Shown in pieces: positions 31,250-39,867 of a stretch of DNA of 64,000 bases. The translations under genes and the position numbers were made by a program. The notes below the pieces were generated by a model that worked only from the letters and a program-made list of their open reading frames with translations, was not told the DNA's origin and did no database searches. The number at the start of each line of letters is the position of its first letter. Position 1 is the first letter of the stretch. Source of the DNA: CBDIHH01 sp965279095 (lineage in GTDB: Bacteria > Pseudomonadota > Alphaproteobacteria > Caulobacterales > Caulobacteraceae); the NCBI GenBank assembly GCA_965279095.1, contig CBDIHH010000004.1:310001-374000 (forward strand), read 5' to 3'.

Positions 31250-32600
31250 CGCCCCCGCCGCGCCGCGGGGCGCCTCGGCCTATGGCTGGTATGTGCTGGT
31301 GCTGCTCACCTCGGTGCACGTGCTCGGCTATATCGACCGCTGGATCCTCAGCCTGCTGATCGAGCCCATCAAGGCGGACCTGGGGCTCAACGACTTCCAG
31401 ATCGGCCTGTTGCTGGGCCCCGCCTTCGCCCTGTTGTTCATCACCCTGGGGGTGCCGTTCGGCTGGCTGGCCGACCGGGTGGAGCGGCGGCGGCTGCTGG
31501 CGGCGGGGATCGCCCTGTGGTGCCTGTTCACCGCCGGCTCCTGCCTGGCCCACGACTTCCCCACCCTGTTCCTGATGCGGCTGGGGGTCGGGGTGGGCGA
31601 GGCGGTGCTGGCGCCCTGCGCCTTCTCGCTGATCGCCGACTATTTCCCGGCCATGCAGAGACCGCGCGCCGTCAGCGTGTTCATGACCGGCACCTTCATC
31701 GGCGCGGGCACCGCCTTCCTGGTGGGCGGACCGATCATCCAGCACCTGGAATCCCTGCCCGTCGTCGTGGCGCCCCTGGTGGGCGAGATGAGCCCCTGGC
31801 AGGGCGCCTTCCTGGGGGTCGGCCTGCCGGGGTTGCTGCTGGCCGCCGTGGTTCTGCTCACCGTGCGCGAGCCGCCCCGCAGCGACCTGCGCGCTCTGGG
31901 CGGGGGCGACGGCCGCGGGGTGACCCAGGCCCTCGGGTTCGTGCTTCGCCGCTGGCGCACCTTCGGGGCCATCTCCGCCGGCGCCATCGGCAACATCATC
32001 ATCGGCACCAACGCCCAGTGGCTGGCGCCGATCTTCGCGCGCAACTGGGGCTGGGACGTGGGCGACTTGGCCCGCACCACCGGCCTGCTGTTCTTCGTCG
32101 CCGGGCCCCTGGGCACCGTGGCGGGCATCTGGCTGATGTCTGGCCTGGCGAAGCGCGGCAAGACCGACGGGGCCGTGCGCGCCCTGATGCTGGGGGTGTC
32201 GATCCTGGCGATCTGCTTCGCCCTGCTGCCCCTGGCGCCGGCGGCGACCCTGGCGCTGGTCGCCCTGTTCGGCGCCCTGTTCGGCCAGTCCATCGCCACC
32301 GCGGCGGGGCCCACCTCGATGATCGCCATCGCCCCGGGCAATATCCGCGGCCAGATCATGGCCTTCTACTACCTGGCCAACGGCCTGGTCGCCAACTTCC
32401 TGGGCGCGCCGGTCGTGGGGGCCCTGGCCGACCACCTCGGCCGCAAGGAGGGTCTGGGCCAGGCCATCGTGATCGTCTCATCGGTGGCGGGACCCCTGGT
32501 GGTGATCCTGCTGCTGCTGGGCCTCAAGCCCTACCGCGCCACGGTCAAGGAGATCGAGGCCCTGGCCCCGGCGCCGCCCCCGGGAGGCGCCGTATCCTAG
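31242..32600 (+). CDS. MFS transporter (spinster-like)
   Basis: The 452-residue membrane protein has about twelve hydrophobic segments, an early YIDRWILSLLIEPIK pattern and a LADRVERRRL loop between helices 2 and 3. It also has RLGVGVGEAVLAP, typical of the spinster-like MFS group. ATG 31242 overlaps the alpha/beta-hydrolase stop by eight bases. A start 90 bases upstream in frame would overlap that gene and lacks MFS sequence. A related MFS is at 59986-61296. It is the last plus-strand gene before the convergent cupin gene and shares the CTAG stop with it. Confidence 0.88.
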   Translation: MSDAPAAPRGASAYGWYVLVLLTSVHVLGYIDRWILSLLIEPIKADLGLNDFQIGLLLGPAFALLFITLGVPFGWLADRVERRRLLAAGIALWCLFTAGSCLAHDFPTLFLMRLGVGVGEAVLAPCAFSLIADYFPAMQRPRAVSVFMTGTFIGAGTAFLVGGPIIQHLESLPVVVAPLVGEMSPWQGAFLGVGLPGLLLAAVVLLTVREPPRSDLRALGGGDGRGVTQALGFVLRRWRTFGAISAGAIGNIIIGTNAQWLAPIFARNWGWDVGDLARTTGLLFFVAGPLGTVAGIWLMSGLAKRGKTDGAVRALMLGVSILAICFALLPLAPAATLALVALFGALFGQSIATAAGPTSMIAIAPGNIRGQIMAFYYLANGLVANFLGAPVVGALADHLGRKEGLGQAIVIVSSVAGPLVVILLLLGLKPYRATVKEIEALAPAPPPGGAVS

Positions 32601-33436
32601 GCATAGCCCGCCGGCGGCGCAGCGTCGGTGGTGTCGTAGTCGGTGGGGATGCACACCTCGACGACCGTATAGTCCAGGGTGAAGCCGGTGACGTTGTGGC
32701 GGATGCCGGCGGGGATGTACATGGCGTCCCCGCGACCGATGGTGACCGTGCCGATGGTCTCGACGGTGATCTCCAGCTCGCCGGTGAAGGGCATGAAGAA
32801 CTGGTCCATGGAATGGTTGTGCCAGCCGGTGCCGCCGGGGGGCTGGGCGGCGATCCCCACCACATGGATGTGCATGCGGCGGCCCGAGGCGGCGGTGGCG
32901 CCGAGGTCACGATAGGAGAAGAAGGAGCGCGGGCCGTCGCCGACGATATAGGAGTCGGGGATGTCGCGATTGACCCCGGGGTGTTCCGCCACGCCGGTCG
33001 GCGTCTGGCCGGCCTTGTGCATGAAGGCCTCGATATGGGCGTAGCTGCCGGCGCTGGTGAATTCCAACGCCTCGAAATCCGCCGAATAGTCGAACACATC
33101 CGGATCGTAGCGGAAGGGCGGTTGGATGACGCTGTCGCCGGTATTGAGGGTGACCCGCGCGCCGGTTTCGTCCTGCAGGGTCAGGGTCCCGGCCATGACC
33201 TGGACATAGTGGAACTCCACGTCGTCCCCGTGCCAGCCCTTGCGGTTGCCGGCCGCCGTGGCGCGGATGTGCTGGGCGTTCAGCAGGCCCTTGGAGGCGC
33301 CGTGCACGCCTAGGTCGCGAAACTGAAGGTTCGAGCGGGCGCTTTGCCGCCAGACGCCCTCTTGGGCGCGCACGAAGCCGAGCTCCAGGGGCAGCGAGCC
33401 CTTCTGGATCCGCGCGGCGGTGGTTTCCTGTCCCAT
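32597..33436 (-). CDS. Bicupin domain protein
   Basis: The 279-residue product has two cupin folds. The first has a WHGDDVEFHYVQV metal motif (H69, H76) and the second a GWHNHSMDQF motif (H206, H208), with a later His at 247. Such proteins are ring-cleavage dioxygenases (gentisate-like) or sensory bicupins. It is the last gene of the minus-strand CoA-transferase-etfB-etfA transcript, 23 bases downstream of etfA. Its stop codon overlaps the convergent MFS stop in the palindrome CTAG. The metal and substrate are unknown. Confidence 0.8.
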   Translation of the reverse strand: MGQETTAARIQKGSLPLELGFVRAQEGVWRQSARSNLQFRDLGVHGASKGLLNAQHIRATAAGNRKGWHGDDVEFHYVQVMAGTLTLQDETGARVTLNTGDSVIQPPFRYDPDVFDYSADFEALEFTSAGSYAHIEAFMHKAGQTPTGVAEHPGVNRDIPDSYIVGDGPRSFFSYRDLGATAASGRRMHIHVVGIAAQPPGGTGWHNHSMDQFFMPFTGELEITVETIGTVTIGRGDAMYIPAGIRHNVTGFTLDYTVVEVCIPTDYDTTDAAPPAGYA

Positions 33437-33459
33437 GGTCGTCCTCCCGATGAGCGGTT

Positions 33460-34404
33460 CTATGGTTTGCCGGCGTCGAGCGCCGCTTCCAGCTCCGGCA
33501 CGATCGTCTTGTAGTCACCCACCAGGCCGTAGTCGGCGACCTGGAAGATGGGCGCGTCGGGGTCCTTGTTGATGGCGACGATGACCTTTGAGTCCTTCAT
33601 CCCCGCCAGGTGCTGGATGGCCCCGGAGATGCCGATGGCGATGTAGAGGCTCGGCGCCACCACCTTGCCGGTCTGGCCCACCTGGAAGTCGTTGGGGGCG
33701 TAGCCGGCGTCGACCGCCGCTCTTGAGGCGCCGATGGCCGCGCCCAGCCGGTCGGCCAGGGGCTCCAGCACCGCCTTGAACTCCTCCGCCGAGCCGAGCG
33801 CCCGGCCGCCCGAGACGATGATCTTGGCCGCGCCCAGCTCCGGCCGCGCCGACTTCACCGTCTCTTCCGACACGAACCGGCTCTTGCCCGCGTCGGAGCC
33901 CGCCTCGATGGCCTTGACGCTGGCCGAGCCGCCCTCGGCGGCGGCGGCGAAGGCGGTGGGCCGCACGGTGATCACCAGCTTGGGATCCGAAGACTTCACC
34001 GTCTCCAGGGCGTTGCCGGCGTAGATCGGCCGGGTGAAGGTGTGGCCGTCGATCACCGCGACGATGTCGCTGATCGGCGCGATGTCGAGCCGGGCGGCGA
34101 TGCGCGGGGCCACGTTCTTGCCCGCCGAGGTGGCGGGGGTCAGCAGGGCGTCATAGTCGGCCATCAGCGGCAGGACGGCGGCCTCGACGGCTTCGGCGAC
34201 CATGGCCCCAAGCGCCGGGCTCTGGGCCAAGAGCACCTGGCGCACGCCGGTGATCTTGGCGGCCGCATCGGCGGCGGCCTGGGCGGCCTCGCCCAGCACC
34301 AGGATGTCCACGTCCGGCGAGATCGCAAGCGCCGCGGTGACGGTCTTGTGGGTGGTGTCGCGGACCGACGTGTTGTCGTGGTCGGCGATGACGAGCACGG
34401 CCAT
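33460..34404 (-). CDS. etfA: Electron transfer flavoprotein alpha subunit
   Basis: The 314-residue FixB/EtfA-like protein has the FAD-binding C-terminal segment LYIAIGISGAIQHLAGMKDS followed by VAINKDPDAPIFQVADYGLVGD. The N-terminal domain begins VLVIADHDN. It forms a heterodimer with EtfB and accepts electrons from acyl-CoA dehydrogenases, passing them to an ETF:quinone oxidoreductase. The start overlaps the EtfB stop by one base (TGATG). It is divergent from the three acyl-CoA dehydrogenases at 36678-40898, which are likely its partners. Confidence 0.95.
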   Translation of the reverse strand: MAVLVIADHDNTSVRDTTHKTVTAALAISPDVDILVLGEAAQAAADAAAKITGVRQVLLAQSPALGAMVAEAVEAAVLPLMADYDALLTPATSAGKNVAPRIAARLDIAPISDIVAVIDGHTFTRPIYAGNALETVKSSDPKLVITVRPTAFAAAAEGGSASVKAIEAGSDAGKSRFVSEETVKSARPELGAAKIIVSGGRALGSAEEFKAVLEPLADRLGAAIGASRAAVDAGYAPNDFQVGQTGKVVAPSLYIAIGISGAIQHLAGMKDSKVIVAINKDPDAPIFQVADYGLVGDYKTIVPELEAALDAGKP

Positions 34405-35153
34405 CAGAGCACTCCTGCTTCGTTCTTCAGACGCATCACCAGATCACCCGCGCTGTCGACCTTGATCCCCGCCGCTCGGCGCGCGGGCTCGGCCACCTTG
34501 AGCACGCTGAGGCGCGGGGCGATGTCGACGCCGTAGCTGGCCGCCTCGCGGGTGTCCAAGGGCTTCTTCCTGGCCTTCATGATGTTGGGCAGGGACGCAT
34601 AGCGCGGCTCGTTCAGGCGCAGGTCCACGGTGATGATCGCCGGCAAGCTAACCTCGATCGTCTGCAGGCCGCCGTCCACCTCGCGGGTCACCACCGCCTT
34701 GTCCGCGGAGACCTCGACCTGCGAGGCGAAGGTCGCCTGCGGCCAGTCCAGCAGCGCCGCCAGCATCTGGCCCACCGCATTGTTGTCGCCGTCGATGGCC
34801 TGCTTGCCCAGGATCACCAGGCCCGGCTGCTCCTCCTCGACGATCGCCTTCAGGAGCTTGGCCACCGCCAGGGGCTCAAGATCCTGGTCCGTCTGCACCA
34901 GCAGCGCCCGGTCCGCCCCCATGGCCAGGGCCGTCCTCAGCGTGTCCTGCGCCTGGGCCACGCCGATCGACACCGCTACGACCTCCGACGCCGTCCCAGC
35001 CTCCTTCAGACGCACCGCCGCCTCCGTGGCGATCTCGTCGAACGGGTTCATCGACATCTTCACGTTCGACAGGTCCACCCCCGTCCCGTCCGCCTTCACG
35101 CGAACCTTCACATTGTAGTCAAGCACCCGCTTGACGGGGACGAGGATCTTCAT
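34404..35153 (-). CDS. etfB: Electron transfer flavoprotein beta subunit
   Basis: The 249-residue FixA/EtfB-like protein begins MKILVPVKRVLDYNVKVRVK. It has the DVSFE-like segment NPFDEIATEAAVRLKE and the ETF beta signature (VDLRLNEPRYASLPNIMKARKK). It pairs with EtfA and carries AMP. It overlaps both neighbours (ATGA with the CoA-transferase, TGATG with etfA). A dedicated ETF in a catabolic cluster suggests the ACADs use this pair. Confidence 0.95.
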   Translation of the reverse strand: MKILVPVKRVLDYNVKVRVKADGTGVDLSNVKMSMNPFDEIATEAAVRLKEAGTASEVVAVSIGVAQAQDTLRTALAMGADRALLVQTDQDLEPLAVAKLLKAIVEEEQPGLVILGKQAIDGDNNAVGQMLAALLDWPQATFASQVEVSADKAVVTREVDGGLQTIEVSLPAIITVDLRLNEPRYASLPNIMKARKKPLDTREAASYGVDIAPRLSVLKVAEPARRAAGIKVDSAGDLVMRLKNEAGVL

Positions 35154-36391
35154 TGCGCCATCTGGTCCTTGGCGGGCTGGGCGGGCGCCTGAGGGGCGAT
35201 GACGCCCGCCTCGCGCAGGGCCCGAAGGGCGGTGTCGTCCAGGCCGAGCATCTCCGAGAGCACCGCTTCGGTGTGCTGGCCGAGGGTGGGCAGGGGGCGA
35301 TGGCGCACCGGGGTGGCGGAGAAGTTCAGGGGGCTGCGCACCACCGGCAGCCGGGCGCCATCGTCCTGGTCGACCTCGATGCGAAGGCCGCGATGGATGA
35401 CCTGCGGGTCGGCGAACACCTCGGCCATGTCGTTGATGGGCGCGCAGGGGATGCCGGCGTTCTCAAGCTCTGTCGCCCATTCCAGGGCCGGCCTGCGGGC
35501 CAGCTCCCGGTTCAGCTCGACGGTCAGGGCGGCGTGGTTCACCCGGCGCTTGGGGTTGGTGGCGAAGCGGGGGTCGTCGGCCAGCTCCGGCCGCTCCAGC
35601 AGCCGGCACAGGTTGGCGAACTGGCGGTTGTTGCCGCACACCATCATCATCTGGTCGTCGGCCGTATTGAACACGCCGGAGGGGAAGGTGTTGGGGGCCC
35701 GGTTGCCCGCCCGCTTGGCGACCTCTCCGGTGAGCAGGTAGGCGCTGGCGTATTGCGCGGTCAGGGCCACGGAGGCGTCGAGCATGGCGGTGTCGATATA
35801 CTGGCCCTCGCCTGTCTTCATCTTGTGGATCATCGCCCCGAGGACGCTGACCGCGGCGCAATAGCCCGAGGTCAGGTCGGTGATCGCCAGGGCGGTCCGC
35901 TGTGGCTCGCCGGTGGGCTCGCCGCACAGGCTCATCAGTCCCGCCGACGCCTGCAGGATGGAGTCATAGGCGGGCCGGGGGGCGTAGGGGCCGGTCTGGC
36001 CGAAGCCGGTGATCGAGCAGTAGACGATGGCGGGATTGACCTGGCGGACGGCCTCGTAGTCGAGCCCGTAGCGCGCCAGGTTGCCGGCCTTGTAGTTCTC
36101 CACCAGCACGTCGCATTGCGCCGCCAGGCGGCGCACCAGCTCGGCGCCCTCGGGGCGGGCGATATCCACCGTCACCGACTGCTTGCCCCGGTTCAGGGCC
36201 ACGAAGAAGGCGGACATGTCGCCGCTGGCGACGTCCGCCTGCGGATGGAATCCGCGCGAGTCGTCGCCCGTCCCCGGCCGCTCGATCTTGATGACCGTCG
36301 CGCCCATGTCGGCCAGCAGCTGGGTGCACCAGGGCCCCGACGCCACGCGCGTCAGGTCCAGCACCCTTATTCCCGATAGGATCTCTGTCAC
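35150..36391 (-). CDS. CaiB/BaiF CoA-transferase family protein (class III)
   Basis: The 413-residue protein has the family III opening ILSGIRVLDLTRVASGPWC and the GPYAPRPAYD region. The likely catalytic Asp lies in ALAITDLTSGY. The enzyme moves CoA between a carboxylic acid and an acyl-CoA donor and could activate a substrate for the adjacent acyl-CoA dehydrogenase operon. Both available starts are GTG: 36391 gives the family N-terminus; 36418 adds nine residues. It is the first gene of the minus-strand unit, coupled to etfB. Confidence 0.9.
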   Translation of the reverse strand: MTEILSGIRVLDLTRVASGPWCTQLLADMGATVIKIERPGTGDDSRGFHPQADVASGDMSAFFVALNRGKQSVTVDIARPEGAELVRRLAAQCDVLVENYKAGNLARYGLDYEAVRQVNPAIVYCSITGFGQTGPYAPRPAYDSILQASAGLMSLCGEPTGEPQRTALAITDLTSGYCAAVSVLGAMIHKMKTGEGQYIDTAMLDASVALTAQYASAYLLTGEVAKRAGNRAPNTFPSGVFNTADDQMMMVCGNNRQFANLCRLLERPELADDPRFATNPKRRVNHAALTVELNRELARRPALEWATELENAGIPCAPINDMAEVFADPQVIHRGLRIEVDQDDGARLPVVRSPLNFSATPVRHRPLPTLGQHTEAVLSEMLGLDDTALRALREAGVIAPQAPAQPAKDQMAQ

Positions 36392-36677
36392 GCAGGCGTC
36401 CCGCCCTCGTCCCCGCACGCATTTTACGGTGGCCAGTCATCGGTAGCGGGCGGCGGATAACCACCATCTATCGCGCAGCATCGTCCCTCCAAAATGTCGG
36501 GGCTGGCGCCTGGGGCCATGGCTCCCGGCCTGCCTCACAAAATCTCAGGGCGTCCCCGAAGGATAGACGCTGGCTGGCGGCGCGCCTTGTCCGGATGAAG
36601 GACGGCAACGATGACCGCCTCGGCGGCCGGCGGCGCCGCTCGCGTCGCTTCACGAACCTGCGGGGACACGTTGGGCG
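36392..36677. other. Divergent intergenic region between CoA-transferase and acyl-CoA dehydrogenase operons
   Basis: This gap of 286 bases must hold the start sites of two divergent operons. I see no gene and no strong promoter match; short plus-strand ORFs here have no family sequence. No RBS of good quality is visible before 36678. Confidence 0.5.
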
Positions 36678-37913
36678 ATGGGCGCGATTGCTTTCGAGTA
36701 TCCGGACGAGATCCGCGGCCTCCTCGAGGGCCTGGACGGGTTCGTGCGCAGCGAGATCCTGCCGCGCCACAAGAAGCACGCCGAATTGCTGGCGGATCCC
36801 CGCCGCAAATATGCCGATGACGGCCGTTTCTCCCCCGAGGTCTGGGACATCATCGGCGAAGTGCGCAAGGCCTCGGCCGAGGCGGGCTACTACGCCATGA
36901 GCGTGCCGGAGTCCCTCGGCGGCGGCGGCATGGGCCTGCTGGCCTATTTCGCTGCCTGGGAACACATCTCCCATGTCTGCGGCCCCAAGGACTGGCTGTC
37001 CTATTACATCATCAGCCACTGGGCGAAGGGGCCCAGCCCGGTGCTGGAGACCATCACCGAAGCGGCCCGGGCGCAGGTGCTGCCGGGCATCATGAACGGC
37101 GACAAGACCCTGTGCTTCGCCCTCTCGGAGCCCGGCGCCGGCTCCGACGCCGCCCGCATCAAGACCCGGGCCGAGCGCGACGGGGACGGCTGGCGGCTGA
37201 CCGGCAACAAGATCTGGATCTCCAACAGCCCCCACGCGGATTACGCCGTGGTCTTCGCGGTGACCAATCCGGAACTGGCCGAGCGGCGCAAGGGCGGGAT
37301 CAGCGCCTTCCTGGTTCCCACCGACTCCCCCGGCTTCGAGCTGGAAAGCACCATCAAGATGTGGGGGCAGGCCGGCACGGTGGAGGGCCTGCTGCGCTTC
37401 GACGGGGTGCGGCTGGAGCCGCACCAGCTGATGGGCGAGCTGGACAAGGGCTTCGCCACGGCCATGCTCGGGGTCGGCCTGGGGCGGATGTATAATTCGG
37501 CCCGGGCGGTGGGCTATTCGCGCTGGGCCCTGGACCAGGCGTTCGACTACATCAAGGTGCGCGAGACCTTCGGCAAGACCCTGTCGCAGCAGCAGGGGGT
37601 CACCTTCCCCCTGGCCGAATGCGCCATGCAGGTCCACGCCGCCCACCTGATGTCGATCAACGTCGCCCAACTTCTCGACCGCGGCCAGACGGCGTCCAAG
37701 GAACTGTCGATGACCAAGTGCTTTGCCGCCGAGGCGGCCAAGCTTACAGTCGACCGGGTGATGCAGGTGTTCGGCGCGATGGGCTTCACCAACGAGATGT
37801 ACCTGACCGACGCCTATATCGCGATGCGCAAGATCAGCGTGGCGGATGGCAGTTCCGAGATCCTGCGGCGCCTGATCGCCAAGCGCATGCTCGAAGGGGA
37901 CATGGACCTTTGA
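36678..37913 (+). CDS. Acyl-CoA dehydrogenase family protein
   Basis: The 411-residue flavoenzyme has the FAD/substrate segments FALSEPGAGSDAA and NKIWISNSPHAD. The C-terminal region GAMGFTNEMYLTDAYIAMRK is followed by VADGSSEILRR. At the position where medium-chain enzymes carry the catalytic Glu of YEGTS, this protein has ADGSS, so the base would be Asp, as in the ACAD10/11-type ADG pattern. It is the first gene of the plus-strand operon. The next gene starts at a TTG overlapping its stop. It probably introduces a 2,3-double bond in an unusual acyl-CoA. Confidence 0.9.
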   Translation: MGAIAFEYPDEIRGLLEGLDGFVRSEILPRHKKHAELLADPRRKYADDGRFSPEVWDIIGEVRKASAEAGYYAMSVPESLGGGGMGLLAYFAAWEHISHVCGPKDWLSYYIISHWAKGPSPVLETITEAARAQVLPGIMNGDKTLCFALSEPGAGSDAARIKTRAERDGDGWRLTGNKIWISNSPHADYAVVFAVTNPELAERRKGGISAFLVPTDSPGFELESTIKMWGQAGTVEGLLRFDGVRLEPHQLMGELDKGFATAMLGVGLGRMYNSARAVGYSRWALDQAFDYIKVRETFGKTLSQQQGVTFPLAECAMQVHAAHLMSINVAQLLDRGQTASKELSMTKCFAAEAAKLTVDRVMQVFGAMGFTNEMYLTDAYIAMRKISVADGSSEILRRLIAKRMLEGDMDL

Positions 37914-38689
37914 GCGACGCCGTCCGCCTCGAGGTGATCGGCGCCGTGCATGTGCTGCGCCTGTCGCAGCCGCAGACGCGCAACGCCCTGAGCGCCGACA
38001 TGAGGACGGCCCTGGAGGCGTTGGTCCCCCGCTATTTCGATGACGCCGAGGCCCGCTGCCTGGTGATCACCGGCGAGGGCTCGGCCTTCTGCGCCGGGGG
38101 GGATATTCCCGGCCTCAGCGTCCCGTCGACCCCGGCCCAGCTGCGCACGCGCCTGGCGCGCAGCTACCGCTGGATCGAGCAACTGCTGGAGGGCGAGAAG
38201 CCGGTCATCACCGCGGTCAATGGTCCCGCCGTGGGCGCCGGGTTCGGCCTGGCCATGCTGGGGGACATCATCCTGGCGTCGGACACGGCCTGGTTCATGG
38301 GCGGCTTTTCCATCATCGCGGCGGCGGCGGACTTCGGCCTGGGGCGGACCCTGCCGCGGGCGGTGGGCGCGCCGCGGGCCAAGGACATCCTGCTGACCGG
38401 GCGCAAGGTGGAGGCGGCCGAGGCCCAGGCGATCGGCATGGTCAGCCGGGTCCTGCCCGCCGACGCCCTGATGCCGGAGGCCCTGGCCCTGGCGGAGCAG
38501 CTGGCCGCCGGCCCCACGGTCGGCCTGGGCCTGACCAAGCGGCTGATCGGCCAGGGGTATGAGGGATCCGCCGGCGCCTATCTGCAGCAGGAGGGCATGG
38601 CCCAGGCGGTGGCCTTCGGCGCCGCCGATCACGCTGAGGGCGTCCAGGCCTACCTCGACAAGCGCCGGCCGACCTTCCGGGGGCGCTAG
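37910..38689 (+). CDS. Enoyl-CoA hydratase/isomerase family protein (crotonase fold)
   Basis: This 259-residue protein has the oxyanion segments SAFCAGGDIPGL and NGPAVGAGFGLAMLGDI. Both Glu residues used by enoyl-CoA hydratases are absent: the GGGCE site reads GAGFG and the PE site reads MGGFS. The start is TTG (37910), overlapping the ACAD stop as TTGA. No ATG in frame lies nearby. A crotonase-fold thioesterase, isomerase or C-C hydrolase is more likely than a hydratase; this is inferred from the missing Glu pair. Confidence 0.87.
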   Translation: MSDAVRLEVIGAVHVLRLSQPQTRNALSADMRTALEALVPRYFDDAEARCLVITGEGSAFCAGGDIPGLSVPSTPAQLRTRLARSYRWIEQLLEGEKPVITAVNGPAVGAGFGLAMLGDIILASDTAWFMGGFSIIAAAADFGLGRTLPRAVGAPRAKDILLTGRKVEAAEAQAIGMVSRVLPADALMPEALALAEQLAAGPTVGLGLTKRLIGQGYEGSAGAYLQQEGMAQAVAFGAADHAEGVQAYLDKRRPTFRGR

Positions 38690-38691
38690 AC

Positions 38692-39867
38692 ATGGAGTTC
38701 CGCTTCACCCCCGAGGACGAGCGGTTCCGCGACGAGGTCCGCACCTGGATCCTCGCCAACGCCCCCCGCGAGGCGCGGCCCCACGACGAGCCGTCGGCGC
38801 GGGCCTATGATAGCGCCTGGCAGGCGCGCCAGTACGAGGGCGGCTGGGCCGGCATCGCCTGGCCGGTCGAGTTCGGCGGTCTCGGCCTCAGCCTGATGCA
38901 GCAGCTGATCTGGCACGAGGAATACGCCCACGCCGGCGCCCCGGCGCCGGGCAGCATGTTCGTGGGCCTGAACCACGGCGGCCCGACCCTGATGGCGCGC
39001 GGCTCAGACGCCCAGAAGCACTTTCACATCCCGCGCATCCTCAAGGGCGAGGCGGTCTGGTGCCAGGGCTTCTCCGAACCGTCCTCCGGCTCGGACCTGG
39101 CCAGCCTGCGCACCCGGGGGGTGGTGGACGGGGATGATCTGGTGGTCACCGGCCAGAAGATCTGGACCAGCTACGGCGATGTGGCGGACTACCAGGAGCT
39201 GCTGGTGCGAACCGACCCGGACGCGCCGCGCCACGCCGGCCTGGCCTGGGTGATCTGCGACATGCGTACCCCCGGGGTCACCGTGCGGCCGATCCGCACC
39301 ATGACCGGATCGGCCCATTTCGCCGAGGTCTTCTACGACGAGGCCCGAATACCCCTGTCGAACGTGGTCGGCGGGCTCAAGGACGGCTGGAGCGTGGCCA
39401 TGTCGACCCTGTCGTTCGAGCGCGGCACGGCGATGATCCCGCACCAGGTGGAGCTGCAGCGCACCGTCGAGGAGCTGATCGCCCTGGCCGGTGAGGTCTC
39501 CGCCCCCGACGGCCGCCGCCGCGCCATCCAGGATGACGCCATCGCCGCCCTGCTGGCGGGCCTGCGCGCCGAGGTGGCGGCCATGCGGGCGATGACCTAC
39601 GCCGCCATCTCCCGGGGCCTGCGCCAGGATGTGCCGGGTCCCGAGGGGGCGATGATCTCCCTTTATTTCGGCGAGCTGTTCCAGCGGGTGCAGGCGGGGG
39701 CCATGGAGATCCTCGGCGGCGCCGGCCTGGAGCGCGAGGGCGAGGCGGCGGCCTGGGTTCATCGCTACCTGGACGGATTCAAGCACACCATCGCCGGCGG
39801 CACCTCCGAGATCCGGCGCAACATCATCGGCGAGCGCGTGCTCGGCCTGCCGCGGGGGCGCTCATGA
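38692..39867 (+). CDS. Acyl-CoA dehydrogenase family protein (large partner of a likely heteromer)
   Basis: The 391-residue product has the full ACAD architecture, with QGFSEPSSGSDLAS, GQKIWTSYGDVADY and a C-terminal FKHTIAGGTSEIRRN. It has no Glu in the usual AGGTSE position. The gene starts two bases after the crotonase stop and overlaps the next ACAD by ATGA. A full ACAD paired with a shorter degenerate one is the arrangement of heterotetrameric ACADs such as FadE28-FadE29 (ChsE) in steroid side-chain oxidation. The pairing is inferred from adjacency. Confidence 0.92.
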   Translation: MEFRFTPEDERFRDEVRTWILANAPREARPHDEPSARAYDSAWQARQYEGGWAGIAWPVEFGGLGLSLMQQLIWHEEYAHAGAPAPGSMFVGLNHGGPTLMARGSDAQKHFHIPRILKGEAVWCQGFSEPSSGSDLASLRTRGVVDGDDLVVTGQKIWTSYGDVADYQELLVRTDPDAPRHAGLAWVICDMRTPGVTVRPIRTMTGSAHFAEVFYDEARIPLSNVVGGLKDGWSVAMSTLSFERGTAMIPHQVELQRTVEELIALAGEVSAPDGRRRAIQDDAIAALLAGLRAEVAAMRAMTYAAISRGLRQDVPGPEGAMISLYFGELFQRVQAGAMEILGGAGLEREGEAAAWVHRYLDGFKHTIAGGTSEIRRNIIGERVLGLPRGRS

